From Helicobacter sp. MIT 05-5293 (lineage in GTDB: Bacteria > Campylobacterota > Campylobacteria > Campylobacterales > Helicobacteraceae), in assembly GCF_000765665.2 (NCBI RefSeq), contig NZ_JROZ02000004.1:62001-126000 (forward strand): a DNA stretch of 64,000 bases, read 5' to 3'. The position numbers and the translations under genes are program-made. Below, piece after piece: positions 44,190-53,402 of the stretch. The notes under the pieces are model-generated. The model saw only the letters and a list, made by a program, of their open reading frames with translations, ran no database searches and was not told where the DNA came from. Each line of letters opens with the position of its first letter. The first letter of the stretch is position 1.

Positions 44190-44222
44190 ATCTAAAGCTT
44201 AAAGCATAAAAAGGACTGATAA

Positions 44223-44699
44223 ATGTATGGAGAAGCAAAAATCTACCTTGCTAAAGTGATTGAAGTGCAAGGAAGCAAAGTCAAAGTGGAATATACACAT
44301 ACAAAGAGTGATTTTGTGCCTTATTTGCAAACAAGCAATACCTTTAAAACACATTTTACGCCTCCACAAATTAATGAAGTGGTGATATTTTTTAAGTTTG
44401 AACGCAGTGGGTTTGTGATAGGCTCAATATTGCCCCCACACATCACACATACACAAGAAAATCAAGAAAGCATTACCTATGCAGATGGCACAATCATCAC
44501 TTACAAAGATGGCATTTTAGAAATAGATAGCCTCAAAGAGCTTATCATAAAATGTAAAAATGCTAAAATAGAGGCTGATTCTATCACTCTTGGGGAAAAT
44601 GTGAGTGCATTAAGTGGGGTGGTTACAGGGGAATGTGTATGCCCCTTTACAGGCTCTCCTCACGCAGACTTTAGCCAAAAGGTAAAAGTGGCTAAATGA
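44223..44699 (+). CDS. V: Baseplate assembly/spike protein GpV-like
   Basis: This 158-residue protein has an N-terminal OB-fold part (IYLAKVIEVQGSKVKVEY, then INEVVIFFKFERSGFVIGSI). A short beta-helix follows (ITYADGTIITYKDGILEID, IEADSITLGENVS), with a C-terminal tip (CPFTGSPHADF). This is the P2 GpV/Mu gp45 membrane-piercing spike. It is placed before the terminase genes, away from the other baseplate genes at 52-54 kb, which is an uncommon order. Its end overlaps the small terminase gene (ATGA). Confidence 0.85.
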   Translation: MYGEAKIYLAKVIEVQGSKVKVEYTHTKSDFVPYLQTSNTFKTHFTPPQINEVVIFFKFERSGFVIGSILPPHITHTQENQESITYADGTIITYKDGILEIDSLKELIIKCKNAKIEADSITLGENVSALSGVVTGECVCPFTGSPHADFSQKVKVAK

Positions 44700-45205
44700 T
44701 TGTATCAACTTTGCAGTTAGGAGAGCTTTTAGGCTTAAGCGAGAGACATATTTATAATCTTGAAAAAGCTGGGATTTTGAGCAAAGAGGATAAAAATCAA
44801 TGGGACGCGAGTAAAAATATCCAAAGCTATACGATTTATAAGATTGACCTAGAGGCACAAAATAGCGATATAGGCAAGGTGAGAATAAGAAGGGAATTAG
44901 CAGAGGCAAAGCTTAAAGAGCTAAACTATAAAGAAAAAATGGGACAGCTTATCCCTTTAGCAACCATCGCAAAAGAGCTAGAAGACATTGCCATTGTGGT
45001 AAGTAATAAACTCTATGCCCTGCCTCATATCCTCAAGCGCAAACACAAGCTTAGCCAAAAAGTCATTGATGAGCTGCAATCTCAAATACAGCTGATACTC
45101 TTAGAACTCAAAGACCCTGAAATCTACACACAAAAAGCCCTTGAAGTAGAATCTCAAATAGCGCAGGATAAGGAGCTACAAAACTTGCAAGAGTTAAACA
45201 AATGA
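44696..45205 (+). CDS. Terminase small subunit (Nu1-like)
   Basis: This 169-residue protein has an N-terminal winged-helix HTH (LQLGELLGLSERHIYNLEKA) for cos recognition. A helical dimerisation part rich in Lys/Glu follows. It is overlapped on both sides by four bases (ATGA) with the spike and large terminase genes. Together with the GpA-type large subunit it points to lambda-like packaging. Confidence 0.8.
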   Translation: MIVSTLQLGELLGLSERHIYNLEKAGILSKEDKNQWDASKNIQSYTIYKIDLEAQNSDIGKVRIRRELAEAKLKELNYKEKMGQLIPLATIAKELEDIAIVVSNKLYALPHILKRKHKLSQKVIDELQSQIQLILLELKDPEIYTQKALEVESQIAQDKELQNLQELNK

Positions 45206-46917
45206 CATTAAAAGAAATCTTTGCACAATCAATCTTTTTAAAGCCCAAACTCAACCTCTATGAATGGAGTGAGAAATACAGGGTATTAAGCCAAGAATCT
45301 AGCGCACTCTTTGGTAAATTTAATGCCCTAAGCTATCAAATCGAGCCGATGCGCTGCATCAGTAATCCCAATATAAGAGAGGTGGTTTTAATGTGGGGAG
45401 CGCAGCTGGGAAAGAGCGAGATTCTCAATAACACCATAGGGTATTATATCCATCAAGACCCTAGCACGATATTATTCTTACTCCCCACAGAAGATATGGC
45501 AGAAGATTACAGCAAGAGGCGTTTAGCTCCTATGTTTAGGGATACAAAAGAATTAGCCGAGCTTATTTTTGATAGAGAGGCAAATAATACGATTTTGATT
45601 AAAAATTTCAAAGGTGGGAATCTCGCACTCGTGGGGAGTAACTCTCCCTCTAAGCTTTCAAGTAAGCCTATTAAAGTGCTGATTGTTGATGAGGTGGATA
45701 GATGTGAAAATACCAAAGAGGGGCATAGCATTGACTTAGCGCAAAAACGCACAAATACTTATTATGATAGAAAGATTATTAAAGTCTCTACACCGACCAT
45801 TAAAGGGCATAGCGTGATAGAATCCGAATATGAGCTAAGCGATAAGCGTAAATACTTCGTGCCTTGCCCAAAGTGTGGATATTTTCAAACACTAAGCTTT
45901 GAAAGAATTAAATGGGAGCAAAATGACAAAGGGGAGCATAACTTAGAATCTGTAGCTTACTCTTGCATAGAATGCGGGAGTTTATGGAGTGAGGTAGAGA
46001 AAAATAAAGCGGTAAGCTTAGGAGAATGGAGGGCTACCAAAAAGATAAAAGGAGAGAATCTCAAAGTAGGATTCTATCTTAATGCGCTGTATTCTCCCTT
46101 CTTTACACTCAAAGACATAGTCAAAGATTTTTTAGATTCTAAAGATAATATTGCGAAGTTTCAAGTCTTTGTCAATACGATAAAAGCAGAGTCCTTTGAG
46201 CCTCCAAGTGTGAAATTTCAAGAAAATGAGCTGTATAACAGAAGAGAGGATTACACGCCTACTACGCTAAGTGATGATATTATCTTTATAACCAGTGGTG
46301 TGGATATACAAGGCGATAGAATAGAGATTGAGTTTAAAGGCTTTGGGTTAGGCTATGAAAATTGGGGGATAAAGCATAGCATTCTTTATGGAGATACCAA
46401 ACAAAGCGAAGTTTGGGGGAGGCTGTATAAGGAATTAAAAGAAGTGTTTTACACCAAAAGTGGCAGGAAATTACGCAGCTCTATTAGTTTGATTGATAGT
46501 GGATTTAATAAAGAGAGAGTGTATAGCTTTGTAAAACTTGATGCACGATTTTTTGCCTCTAAGGGGGCGAGTGAGAGTGAGCGCAAAAAAGACTTTATCA
46601 CGCCGAGCAAGAAGGTAGCAAGTGGGGTTAGGCTTTTTAGCATCGGCACTTATGTGGGCAAATCAGAAGTCTTTAAACTTTTAAGGGTTGATGAGGTGGG
46701 AGCAGGATATTGCCATTTTGCCCAAAGCTACTCTTTGCAATATTTCGAGCAGCTCACCGCTGAAAAGCTTATCAAAACCAAAACGCCCAGTGGGTATAGC
46801 ACATATCGTTGGGAAAAGATAAGAGAGCGAAATGAGGGGTTAGATTTATTTGTGCTATGCCTTGCAGGAGCGAAAATAATGAAGCTTGATAGCTTGGATT
46901 TTGTGAGGAATAATTAA
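45202..46917 (+). CDS. Terminase large subunit (GpA-like)
   Basis: This 571-residue packaging motor has an N-terminal ATPase with Walker-A-like MWGAQLGKSEILNN and Walker B VLIVDEVDRC. A zinc-type CxxC pair follows (VPCPKCGYF, SCIECGSLW). The C-terminal nuclease part has aspartates in TSGVDIQGDRIEIE and SLIDSGFNKERV. This is the lambda GpA family. It is complete. It is followed by a convergent Abi-like gene. Confidence 0.92.
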   Translation: MTLKEIFAQSIFLKPKLNLYEWSEKYRVLSQESSALFGKFNALSYQIEPMRCISNPNIREVVLMWGAQLGKSEILNNTIGYYIHQDPSTILFLLPTEDMAEDYSKRRLAPMFRDTKELAELIFDREANNTILIKNFKGGNLALVGSNSPSKLSSKPIKVLIVDEVDRCENTKEGHSIDLAQKRTNTYYDRKIIKVSTPTIKGHSVIESEYELSDKRKYFVPCPKCGYFQTLSFERIKWEQNDKGEHNLESVAYSCIECGSLWSEVEKNKAVSLGEWRATKKIKGENLKVGFYLNALYSPFFTLKDIVKDFLDSKDNIAKFQVFVNTIKAESFEPPSVKFQENELYNRREDYTPTTLSDDIIFITSGVDIQGDRIEIEFKGFGLGYENWGIKHSILYGDTKQSEVWGRLYKELKEVFYTKSGRKLRSSISLIDSGFNKERVYSFVKLDARFFASKGASESERKKDFITPSKKVASGVRLFSIGTYVGKSEVFKLLRVDEVGAGYCHFAQSYSLQYFEQLTAEKLIKTKTPSGYSTYRWEKIRERNEGLDLFVLCLAGAKIMKLDSLDFVRNN

Positions 46918-46955
46918 TAAAAATTTAAGTGAAAAAACATTACAATTTTGGCTCA

Positions 46956-47630
46956 TTAGTCAGTGGCTCCTTGTGCCACACTTTCAATAAAACTTTTTAA
47001 ATCCCTATCTATCAAATCCAAACAATCCTCTAAGAATATTTCTATTTTATCAGGCATTACACCAAAATAGAGTTTATACTTGTCATCAATGCTAATAAAA
47101 GTAGTGATACGAGGGGCAAAACTCGCTTTGTCATCACGCATAATGACTTTAGTTTTTAAGAGATTTTCAGCGTGAAAAGCACGATTTCTAATGGTGTGAA
47201 ACCAATTAAGAATAATCTCTGACTTATGGCTCTCTCGCAATAATCGCTTTTTGCCATTATAATAAAACTTATTTGTATTGTGAGAATCATATTTTTTCAA
47301 GTCAAAGCCCTTATCAAAAACAAAAATATGATTATGCAGCTTGTGCTTGTTAATCATCTTACACCAAAATCCAAGATTTTGTCGTGAAACTAATTGATGA
47401 TTGCAAAGATTTTTGCCTCTATATTCCGCTTCATTTTCACTCTCACACCAATCAACCCCTAACTTTTCTATTAAAATATCATTAACAATATTACGAATAC
47501 AAATCTCTAGCACACAAAGCTTAGGAGCAATATTGCCAATAAGCCTTAAATTAGCAAAATGCTCTTGCAAACTTTGATAACTCTTTAATCTAATAGGTGA
47601 AAATAATAATTCTAGCTTTGCCTTTTCCAT
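46956..47630 (-). CDS. Abi-like HEPN protein, antisense within the late operon
   Basis: This protein of about 224 residues resembles the Abi_2/AbiD-F type. The N terminus is FSPIRLKSYQSL, a central helix is CVLEICIRNIVNDIL, and the HEPN ribonuclease signature R-x4-H is in HTIRNRAFHAENL. Such proteins cause abortive infection, probably by cutting RNA. ATG 47630 is chosen: the longer frame (to 47693 or 47867) would run through the late promoter box at 47658-47680 and adds residues unlike the family. It is oriented against the structural genes between terminase and portal, a typical place for a moron gene. Confidence 0.75.
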   Translation of the reverse strand: MEKAKLELLFSPIRLKSYQSLQEHFANLRLIGNIAPKLCVLEICIRNIVNDILIEKLGVDWCESENEAEYRGKNLCNHQLVSRQNLGFWCKMINKHKLHNHIFVFDKGFDLKKYDSHNTNKFYYNGKKRLLRESHKSEIILNWFHTIRNRAFHAENLLKTKVIMRDDKASFAPRITTFISIDDKYKLYFGVMPDKIEIFLEDCLDLIDRDLKSFIESVAQGATD

Positions 47631-47657
47631 AAGGTATTGTAACAAACCCTCCTTTGC

Positions 47658-47680
47658 TTGCGTCTTAAAAAACCTATAAT
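47658..47680 (+). promoter_or_regulatory. Late promoter box, copy 1
   Basis: TTGCGTCTTA, then the 7 bases AAAAACC, then TATAAT. The -10 ends 30 bases before the GpW-like gene. Three further copies with identical spacing precede other late genes. Confidence 0.75.
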
Positions 47681-47709
47681 CGCTTTTAATCATTCTAAAA
47701 GGGATTAAA

Positions 47710-47925
47710 ATGACCAAAGAAGAGAAGACGCACATCATTGATGAAGCAATCAATGAGATTCTAAGCAATCTCAAAAATGGCTTTGAAATCAGTGAATACG
47801 AGATAGATGGCATCAAAATCAAAAAGAAATCCCCCTTAGAGCTTATTAATGAACTAAGTAAAATCAAGTCAGCTCTACTGAAAAAATCTACACCAAGTAG
47901 CGTCCAATATGTTTTTAGGGGATAA
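47710..47925 (+). CDS. GpW-like head-tail joining protein
   Basis: This 71-residue protein of two helices and a short beta hairpin (FEISEYEIDGIKIKKK, then LELINELSKIKSALL) matches the layout of lambda GpW, which plugs the connector. It sits directly before the portal gene, as gpW does in lambda. The ribosome site is AAGGG. The call rests on size, pattern and place. Confidence 0.65.
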   Translation: MTKEEKTHIIDEAINEILSNLKNGFEISEYEIDGIKIKKKSPLELINELSKIKSALLKKSTPSSVQYVFRG

Positions 47926-47926
47926 A

Positions 47927-49282
47927 ATGGGCATATTTGATTTTTTTACAAAAAACAAAAAGGTTAAAAACGAGAGCAAAAAGAGATTTTATGCCACTCC
48001 GAGCCTTTATCCCAGTGAGCTAGAAAAAAATGAGATTCTCTCACTCATTCATAACGCCCCCATAGATTCTCACATTAGAGCTATTCGTTACCAAGCGCGT
48101 AATATCGCTACAAGCTCTGCGCTCATAAATGGATATTTTGACACCTTAGACAAAGAGATTTTTGGGGATAATGGCATTATTTTAGATTTGCACACACAAG
48201 ATTCTAAACTCAATACCGACATAGAAAATAAATGGTGGGCGTGGAGGGAGCATATCCCCTATTGCGCACTTGATTTTTGGGATATAGAATCTTTAAGCTT
48301 ACTCTATCTCAAAAGAGATGGAGAGTGCTTTATCTATATCAATGAAACAAAAGAGGGCTTAAGCCTTAAAGTCATAGACCCCGATAATGTCGATGAAAGT
48401 ATTGATAATCCTGCGCAAAATATCCACAAAGGCATTGCTTTTGATGAGCAAGATATGCCCATAGCATATTTTATCACTGATAGTAATGGGCAAAGTCAAA
48501 AAATCCCAAGCTCTCATATCTTGCATTTTTTTAAGCGCGTTTCTATCTCTCAAGCTAGAGGCTTAAGCTCACTATCTTCAGTGATTTATCCAAACTTCCA
48601 AAAGGATAAATTTAAGAGTGCAGAACTTAAAAGGGCGAGATTACAAAGTGAAATCACAGGGTTTTTTATCCCTAATGAAAGAGAGGTGATTCCAAGCTTT
48701 GATAATGGCGAGGAACAGGGAGAAGCACAAAAAGAAATTATGTCAGTAGCAGAAGTAGGCAAAATGACTTATATTAATGATGATATAAAGCCCTATTTTA
48801 CAGAATCACATAATGCGACTAATATAGAATTTTTCATCAAACAAACTGATAAAGAAATTGCTAAGGCTTTAGGGATTAGCTACTCTACACTCACAGGAGA
48901 CTTAAATGAAGTCAATTATAGCTCTATCAGGCATGGAAGCAGTGAGCAAAGGAGGCAATTTAGAGGATTGCAAAACTTCATCATTCGCAATCTCCATAAT
49001 AAAGTCTTTGAAGCGTGGGTGAAAAATGAAATCAAAAGAGGCAATATCGCCATCAAAGACTATCACACCATATTAGAGGGCTATACCTTTAAGCCTCAAG
49101 GTTGGGAATATATCGACCCCTATAAGGAAACTAATGCAAATAAAATAGCCCTAGAGAGTGGGCAAAAAACCTTAAGTGAGATTCTAAGAGAAAAGGGCAA
49201 AGAGTTAGATTCTCATATCCAAGAACTCATCAAAGAAAATGAAGTCTATGACATCTTATCCAAACGCAAAAAAGGCAAATAG
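47927..49282 (+). CDS. Portal protein (lambda GpB family)
   Basis: This 451-residue protein forms the DNA-entry ring. Family segments are RYQARNIATSSALINGYFDT, NKWWAWREHIPYCALDFWD, LSLLYLKRDGECFIYI and the later ISYSTLTGDLNEVNYSS. ATG 47927 (MGIFDFF) lies one base after the previous stop. It is complete. It precedes the protease-capsid gene, itself behind its own late promoter box. Confidence 0.9.
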   Translation: MGIFDFFTKNKKVKNESKKRFYATPSLYPSELEKNEILSLIHNAPIDSHIRAIRYQARNIATSSALINGYFDTLDKEIFGDNGIILDLHTQDSKLNTDIENKWWAWREHIPYCALDFWDIESLSLLYLKRDGECFIYINETKEGLSLKVIDPDNVDESIDNPAQNIHKGIAFDEQDMPIAYFITDSNGQSQKIPSSHILHFFKRVSISQARGLSSLSSVIYPNFQKDKFKSAELKRARLQSEITGFFIPNEREVIPSFDNGEEQGEAQKEIMSVAEVGKMTYINDDIKPYFTESHNATNIEFFIKQTDKEIAKALGISYSTLTGDLNEVNYSSIRHGSSEQRRQFRGLQNFIIRNLHNKVFEAWVKNEIKRGNIAIKDYHTILEGYTFKPQGWEYIDPYKETNANKIALESGQKTLSEILREKGKELDSHIQELIKENEVYDILSKRKKGK

Positions 49283-49285
49283 CCT

Positions 49286-49308
49286 TTGCGTCTTAAAAAA
49301 TCTACAAT
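49286..49308 (+). promoter_or_regulatory. Late promoter box, copy 2
   Basis: TTGCGTCTTA, 7 bases AAAAATC, then TACAAT. The -10 ends 24 bases before the protease-capsid gene, right after the portal stop. Confidence 0.75.
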
Positions 49309-49331
49309 GCTAAAAAACAAAAAGGAAGGCA

Positions 49332-51080
49332 ATGTTTAAAGACACAAAAGCTTTAAGCTTACAATTTCAAGATTGTAGCATTAAAGAGAGTGATTACACG
49401 ATTAGCTTCACCGCTTTAAGCCATAATGCACGCATTAAACGCAGTGGATTCTTTGGTGATTTTTATATCAGCATTGATACTGATAACATAGATTTTAATG
49501 CTAAGACATTCTATCTTGACCATAATGTAAGCTTCAAAAATGCCATAGGGAGCATTAAAGAGTTTAAAAGAGATGAGAGCGGTAACCTCAAAGTCAAAGT
49601 GCAATTTTATGCAGATATAGAAGAATCTCATAACGCATTTTTAAAGTATCAAAAAGGCTTAAGCCAAAGCGTAAGTGTGGGCTTTGGAGAATGTGAAATA
49701 GAAGAAAGAGAAAAGATAGATAATCTTCCGCATTATCATATCAAAAGCGGAGAGATAGTAGAGCTTAGTGCAGTATGGCAAGGAGCTGACCCTAATGCGG
49801 TTATTTCTGCATTTTGCCAAACATTACAACATCAAACAAAGGAGGCGAGTATGCCACAAGCAAGTGCAAATACAACTTTTGAAGCAAATCAAACACAAGG
49901 AGAAATGATGAATCAAGAATCCCTCAAAACATATCAGGAAAAAGTGCAACAGCTCAACGCTCGTAATGAAGAAGTGAATCAAATCATCGAGCTTGGCAAA
50001 ATCGCAAATGCAAGTGAGGCGGCACTCAAAGCTATTGAAAGCCAAATGAGCTATAAGGAATTTAGCCAAAGCCTTATTACAGATAATACAATCACACAAA
50101 ACAGAATCTCAAAAGCTCCCAAAGATAGTGTGTGCTTCTCTTTGGCAAATTACGCTTTAAGCGTGGCAAAAGGTGAGCGTGTGGGAGAGATTGAGTTTAA
50201 GCAAGGGGCAAATGGACTAGAGATTCCCAATGATTACTATTCACGCTTTAGTGATGAACAAACCAAAAGCATTGATAGCACTTCAGCGGGATTTATCCCA
50301 GAGTATTACAGAAGTGATAAGTTTATCGAACAAGTCTTTGCGGAATCTCATATCCTTAGCCTTTGCGATAAGCTCACAGGATTAGTTGGCACACAAAGAA
50401 TCCCACGAGATAATAGCAACATTAAAGCCTATTGGGTAAAGGAGGGGGAGAAAACGACCACTTCAAAGCTCGGAGCTGATTTTATCACGCTCTCCCCTAA
50501 CACCCTTAAGGCAAAAGTGCTTATCACAAGGCAAATGTTAGGAATGACGCCTTTTGCTTTAGAATCTTATATCATCAAAGAAATCAAAAGAGCCATTCGT
50601 TTGCGCTTAGAAGAAGATTTACTTTATGGAGAAAAGAATGATGATTGCCCAATTAATGGGATTCTTAACACCACAGGCGTGCAAAGCATAGCAAATTATT
50701 TTACAAACACTAACTACAAAAAAACCCTCGAATTTGGCGGCAAACTCACAGACATTAATCTATCCATTGCCAACACGCACTTTGCGACTAATTCTAAGGG
50801 AATGATTCACCTTCAAAGCACACACTATGATGAGGATAGTGAAAAATATCTCCTCAATGAAAGAGCGACTTATCTAGCAGGGTATCGCTACTTTATGAAT
50901 AATCTCATCAAAGATAATCACGCTATCTTTGGGGATTATAGCAATGTGCTTATCGGCACTTGGGGTGGTTTGCAAGTGCAAGCGTTAAAAGATGATGAGG
51001 GGGATTTAATTTTCACAGGATTTTATGATGTGGGAATGGAGCTCAAAAGAGCAAATGCCTTTGTGATAGCAAAATCTTAA
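49332..51080 (+). CDS. Fused prohead protease and HK97-type major capsid protein
   Basis: This is a 582-residue fusion. Residues 1 to about 165 are an S78-type prohead protease, with the His in FYLDHNVSF and the Ser in GLSQSVSVGFG. A scaffold-like helical linker (about 185-250, LKTYQEKVQQLNARNEEVNQ) follows. Then comes an HK97-fold capsid domain (STSAGFIPEYYRSDKFIEQV, LSPNTLKAKVLITRQMLGM, DLLYGEKNDDCPINGI). Usually these are separate genes; natural fusions exist in some phages. Processing after the linker would release the capsid protein. Confidence 0.88.
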   Translation: MFKDTKALSLQFQDCSIKESDYTISFTALSHNARIKRSGFFGDFYISIDTDNIDFNAKTFYLDHNVSFKNAIGSIKEFKRDESGNLKVKVQFYADIEESHNAFLKYQKGLSQSVSVGFGECEIEEREKIDNLPHYHIKSGEIVELSAVWQGADPNAVISAFCQTLQHQTKEASMPQASANTTFEANQTQGEMMNQESLKTYQEKVQQLNARNEEVNQIIELGKIANASEAALKAIESQMSYKEFSQSLITDNTITQNRISKAPKDSVCFSLANYALSVAKGERVGEIEFKQGANGLEIPNDYYSRFSDEQTKSIDSTSAGFIPEYYRSDKFIEQVFAESHILSLCDKLTGLVGTQRIPRDNSNIKAYWVKEGEKTTTSKLGADFITLSPNTLKAKVLITRQMLGMTPFALESYIIKEIKRAIRLRLEEDLLYGEKNDDCPINGILNTTGVQSIANYFTNTNYKKTLEFGGKLTDINLSIANTHFATNSKGMIHLQSTHYDEDSEKYLLNERATYLAGYRYFMNNLIKDNHAIFGDYSNVLIGTWGGLQVQALKDDEGDLIFTGFYDVGMELKRANAFVIAKS

Positions 51081-51092
51081 AAAGGAGAGGCT

Positions 51093-51395
51093 ATGAAATA
51101 TAAAGTCTTGTATGATACATTGATTAATAAAACACACCACACTAAAGGTTCTTGTATAGAGTTTGAGCAAGGCACAGATGAAGGTTATATCAAACGCTTA
51201 GTAGTCAATAAAGTCATCACGCCCCTGCAAGAAGAGCAAGAGCCACAAGATGTAAAATCACAAGAGAGACTAGAGCTAGAGCAAAGAGCGAGTGAGCTAG
51301 GCATATCATTTAAGAACAATATCAAAAATGAGGCATTAATAGCAAAAATTGCCAAAGCAGAGCAATCTTTAGAATCAAAAGATACAAAGGAATAA
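51093..51395 (+). CDS. Hypothetical head-region protein with SAP/HeH-like end
   Basis: This 100-residue protein begins like a small beta domain (KYKVLYDTLINKTHHTKGS). It ends in a helix-extended-helix pattern (ASELGISFKNNIKNEALIAK) like SAP/HeH DNA-binding motifs, which occur in phage head proteins. AAAGGAGAGG precedes the ATG. The position after the capsid suggests a head-completion or DNA-end role. Confidence 0.65.
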   Translation: MKYKVLYDTLINKTHHTKGSCIEFEQGTDEGYIKRLVVNKVITPLQEEQEPQDVKSQERLELEQRASELGISFKNNIKNEALIAKIAKAEQSLESKDTKE

Positions 51396-51398
51396 ACT

Positions 51399-51710
51399 TT
51401 GAATCTAGCTAAAGATAGTGCATTTGAAAAGTTTGCCAAAGATATAGCCCACATCTTGCCTGAAGAGTTTTATGCTTTGGGCAGAAAGAGAAAGACTTTA
51501 AGCAATGCAAGCACAAAGATAGTCTATGATATTGCCTCTTCCACAGAGCTAACACTGCTTACTCTTAGTAGCGAGAACACAGACTTGCAAGTAGGCACTA
51601 TCATAGAGTATCAAAATAAAACCTACAAAATCTATCAAATCGACATAGAATCTCGTGTGATGAAACGATTATTCTTAAAAGAGGAGAATGTCTATGCTTA
51701 TCAGAAATGA
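51399..51710 (+). CDS. Head-tail joining protein, tentative
   Basis: This 103-residue protein starts at TTG with AAAGGAA upstream. The C-terminal part is beta-rich (VGTIIEYQNKTYKIYQID), resembling head-completion/joining proteins of the GpFII type. It overlaps the next gene by about 20 bases. The place between capsid and baseplate genes fits. No motif gives certainty. Confidence 0.55.
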   Translation: MNLAKDSAFEKFAKDIAHILPEEFYALGRKRKTLSNASTKIVYDIASSTELTLLTLSSENTDLQVGTIIEYQNKTYKIYQIDIESRVMKRLFLKEENVYAYQK

Positions 51711-52080
51711 GATTTGTGAGAATCTCAAAATGTGCTTAGAAAAGGACATACAAGAGGCGCGAATCCTCCTTGATGACATTGCCATTTATGATATAAATAA
51801 TGCGCCTTTTATTGTGATTAAGCAGCAAAATACAGAGATTTCGAGCCCAAGCAGTGAAAATTGGAAGCATATTCTAGGCTTAGAGATTGCAATTATTACC
51901 CAAAGCAAGGCACAAAGTGATGCGCTTTTAGAATCTACTTTGCAAACTTTGCAAACTTTTAGCGGGATTAAGAATATCACTGCTATTAATGTAGAAAAAA
52001 TAGAGATTGCCACAAGTGAAGCTTTCAGTGTGAGCATAGAGCTTGAGATAATCTATTTTACGCCAAGTTATAGAGCCTAA
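51688..52080 (+). CDS. Tail terminator/completion-like protein
   Basis: This 130-residue protein begins at ATG 51688 or, equally possible, ATG 51694. The alternating pattern (PFIVIKQQNTEISS, LGLEIAIITQSKAQSDALL, VSIELEIIYFTPSY) is like minor tail/tail-completion proteins of the GpU type. It overlaps the preceding gene and precedes the baseplate gp25 gene by 4 bases. The assignment is by pattern and order. Confidence 0.55.
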   Translation: MSMLIRNEICENLKMCLEKDIQEARILLDDIAIYDINNAPFIVIKQQNTEISSPSSENWKHILGLEIAIITQSKAQSDALLESTLQTLQTFSGIKNITAINVEKIEIATSEAFSVSIELEIIYFTPSYRA

Positions 52081-52084
52081 AGCA

Positions 52085-52360
52085 ATGTATCAAATCAGTG
52101 TTGAACAAAATCTCCAAAGAATCTTAACCACCCACAAATTTACACTCCCGCTTTGCCCTAATTTTGGCTTGAGTGATAGCTATATTGATAAACCCCTCAC
52201 ACAAGATTTAATGCTAGAGCTTAAAGATGAAATATTAGAGCAAATCGCACTCTATGAGCCAAGAATAAAGGTAAGCGACATCACTCTAGCTTTTAAGGAT
52301 TCTGTCCTCACACTTCATATCCGCACACAAGAAGAAAATCTCACCATTGAGTTAAGCTAA
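52085..52360 (+). CDS. W: Baseplate wedge protein, gp25/GpW(P2) family
   Basis: This 91-residue protein has the gp25 family pattern LQRILTTHKFTLPLCPNFGL, YIDKPLTQDLMLELKDEI, and IALYEPRIKVSDITL. It is part of the wedge that joins sheath and baseplate in contractile tails. It is followed at once by J and I, the standard P2 order W-J-I. Confidence 0.83.
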   Translation: MYQISVEQNLQRILTTHKFTLPLCPNFGLSDSYIDKPLTQDLMLELKDEILEQIALYEPRIKVSDITLAFKDSVLTLHIRTQEENLTIELS

Positions 52361-52370
52361 AGGTTTTATA

Positions 52371-53402
52371 ATGAAAATGCCCGCATTTCTCCAACCCCTA
52401 GATTTTGAAAAAGAGAGAGAAGCGATACTGCAAGACTTCACCGCTAAACTCAAAGAGGCAAAAAACATTGATTATGAGCCTTTAATAGCAGATGATTACA
52501 ATATCCTTATTTCGTGTATTCTCTATCGTTTGGGACTTAAGATTGATGAGCTAAACTTTATTATTGCTAATAATTACCTTGAATATGCCAGCGGTGAGTT
52601 TTTAGATGAGCTTGTCAAACTCTTAGGATTAGAACGATTTAAGGGCAGTGCGCCCATAGCAAAGGCAAAGATTACTTGCAAAAAAGATACTTTTATAAGC
52701 AAAGGCTCTAAGTTTGTCTCACAAGAGGGCGTGATAGCTTATAGCTTGGAAGATTATGAGCTATATGCAGATAGTGAGAATGAAATACTCCTGCAAGGTG
52801 ATACGCAAGGAGCGTGGGAAACCAACATCTTAGAAGTCAATAATCCGCTTATTACTGACATTACGATGCTTAGTGAATTTATCGTGTATGAAAAGAGTGA
52901 AGATGATGAGTCTTTAAGAAAGCGATTTTTAAATGCCCTCGCCTCTTTTAGCACCGCAGGGAGTAAGGAGAGCTATACGCATTATGCCTCCGTAGAGGGT
53001 GTGGGCAAAGTCAAAGCCTTTAGTCCAAGTAAAGGTGTGGTGAAAATCGTGTATTATGGCGATAATGAAGCTGCAGATGTGCTTATAAAAGAGAATCTTC
53101 AAGGCAATATCCCCCTCACCGATAAAATCATCATAGAAAAGCTAGAACCTACGATAATTGATTTAGATATTACGCTCACTTTAAGCAAAGAAGCGGATTT
53201 TACTTTGATTAGAGAAAGTATCATTAGTAACATACAAACATTTTTCAATGCCCTTGAGATTGGGCAAGAAGTCGCACTCAATAAAGTCATCTCGCTATGC
53301 TTTGTGTCCCAAAATGTCCTTAATACGCAAGTAGAATCTTTTGAGCGCGTGGGTGAAGATTCTATCTATGAATTACGCACTATTAATATAAAGAAAATAT
53401 AA
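52371..53402 (+). CDS. J: Baseplate assembly protein J
   Basis: This 343-residue GpJ/gp47-family protein has YLEYASGEFLDELVKLLGLER near the N terminus, the segment ESDDESLRKR-like KSEDDESLRKRFLNALAS, and TAGSKESYTHYASVEGVGKV. It forms the baseplate edge. Its TAA overlaps the ATG of gene I (TAATG). Confidence 0.9.
   Translation: MKMPAFLQPLDFEKEREAILQDFTAKLKEAKNIDYEPLIADDYNILISCILYRLGLKIDELNFIIANNYLEYASGEFLDELVKLLGLERFKGSAPIAKAKITCKKDTFISKGSKFVSQEGVIAYSLEDYELYADSENEILLQGDTQGAWETNILEVNNPLITDITMLSEFIVYEKSEDDESLRKRFLNALASFSTAGSKESYTHYASVEGVGKVKAFSPSKGVVKIVYYGDNEAADVLIKENLQGNIPLTDKIIIEKLEPTIIDLDITLTLSKEADFTLIRESIISNIQTFFNALEIGQEVALNKVISLCFVSQNVLNTQVESFERVGEDSIYELRTINIKKI

Noticed and set aside
47631-47867. 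N-terminal extension of the Abi-like protein
   Set aside because: The added residues are encoded by the reverse complement of the next gene's start and its late promoter box, and do not resemble the family.
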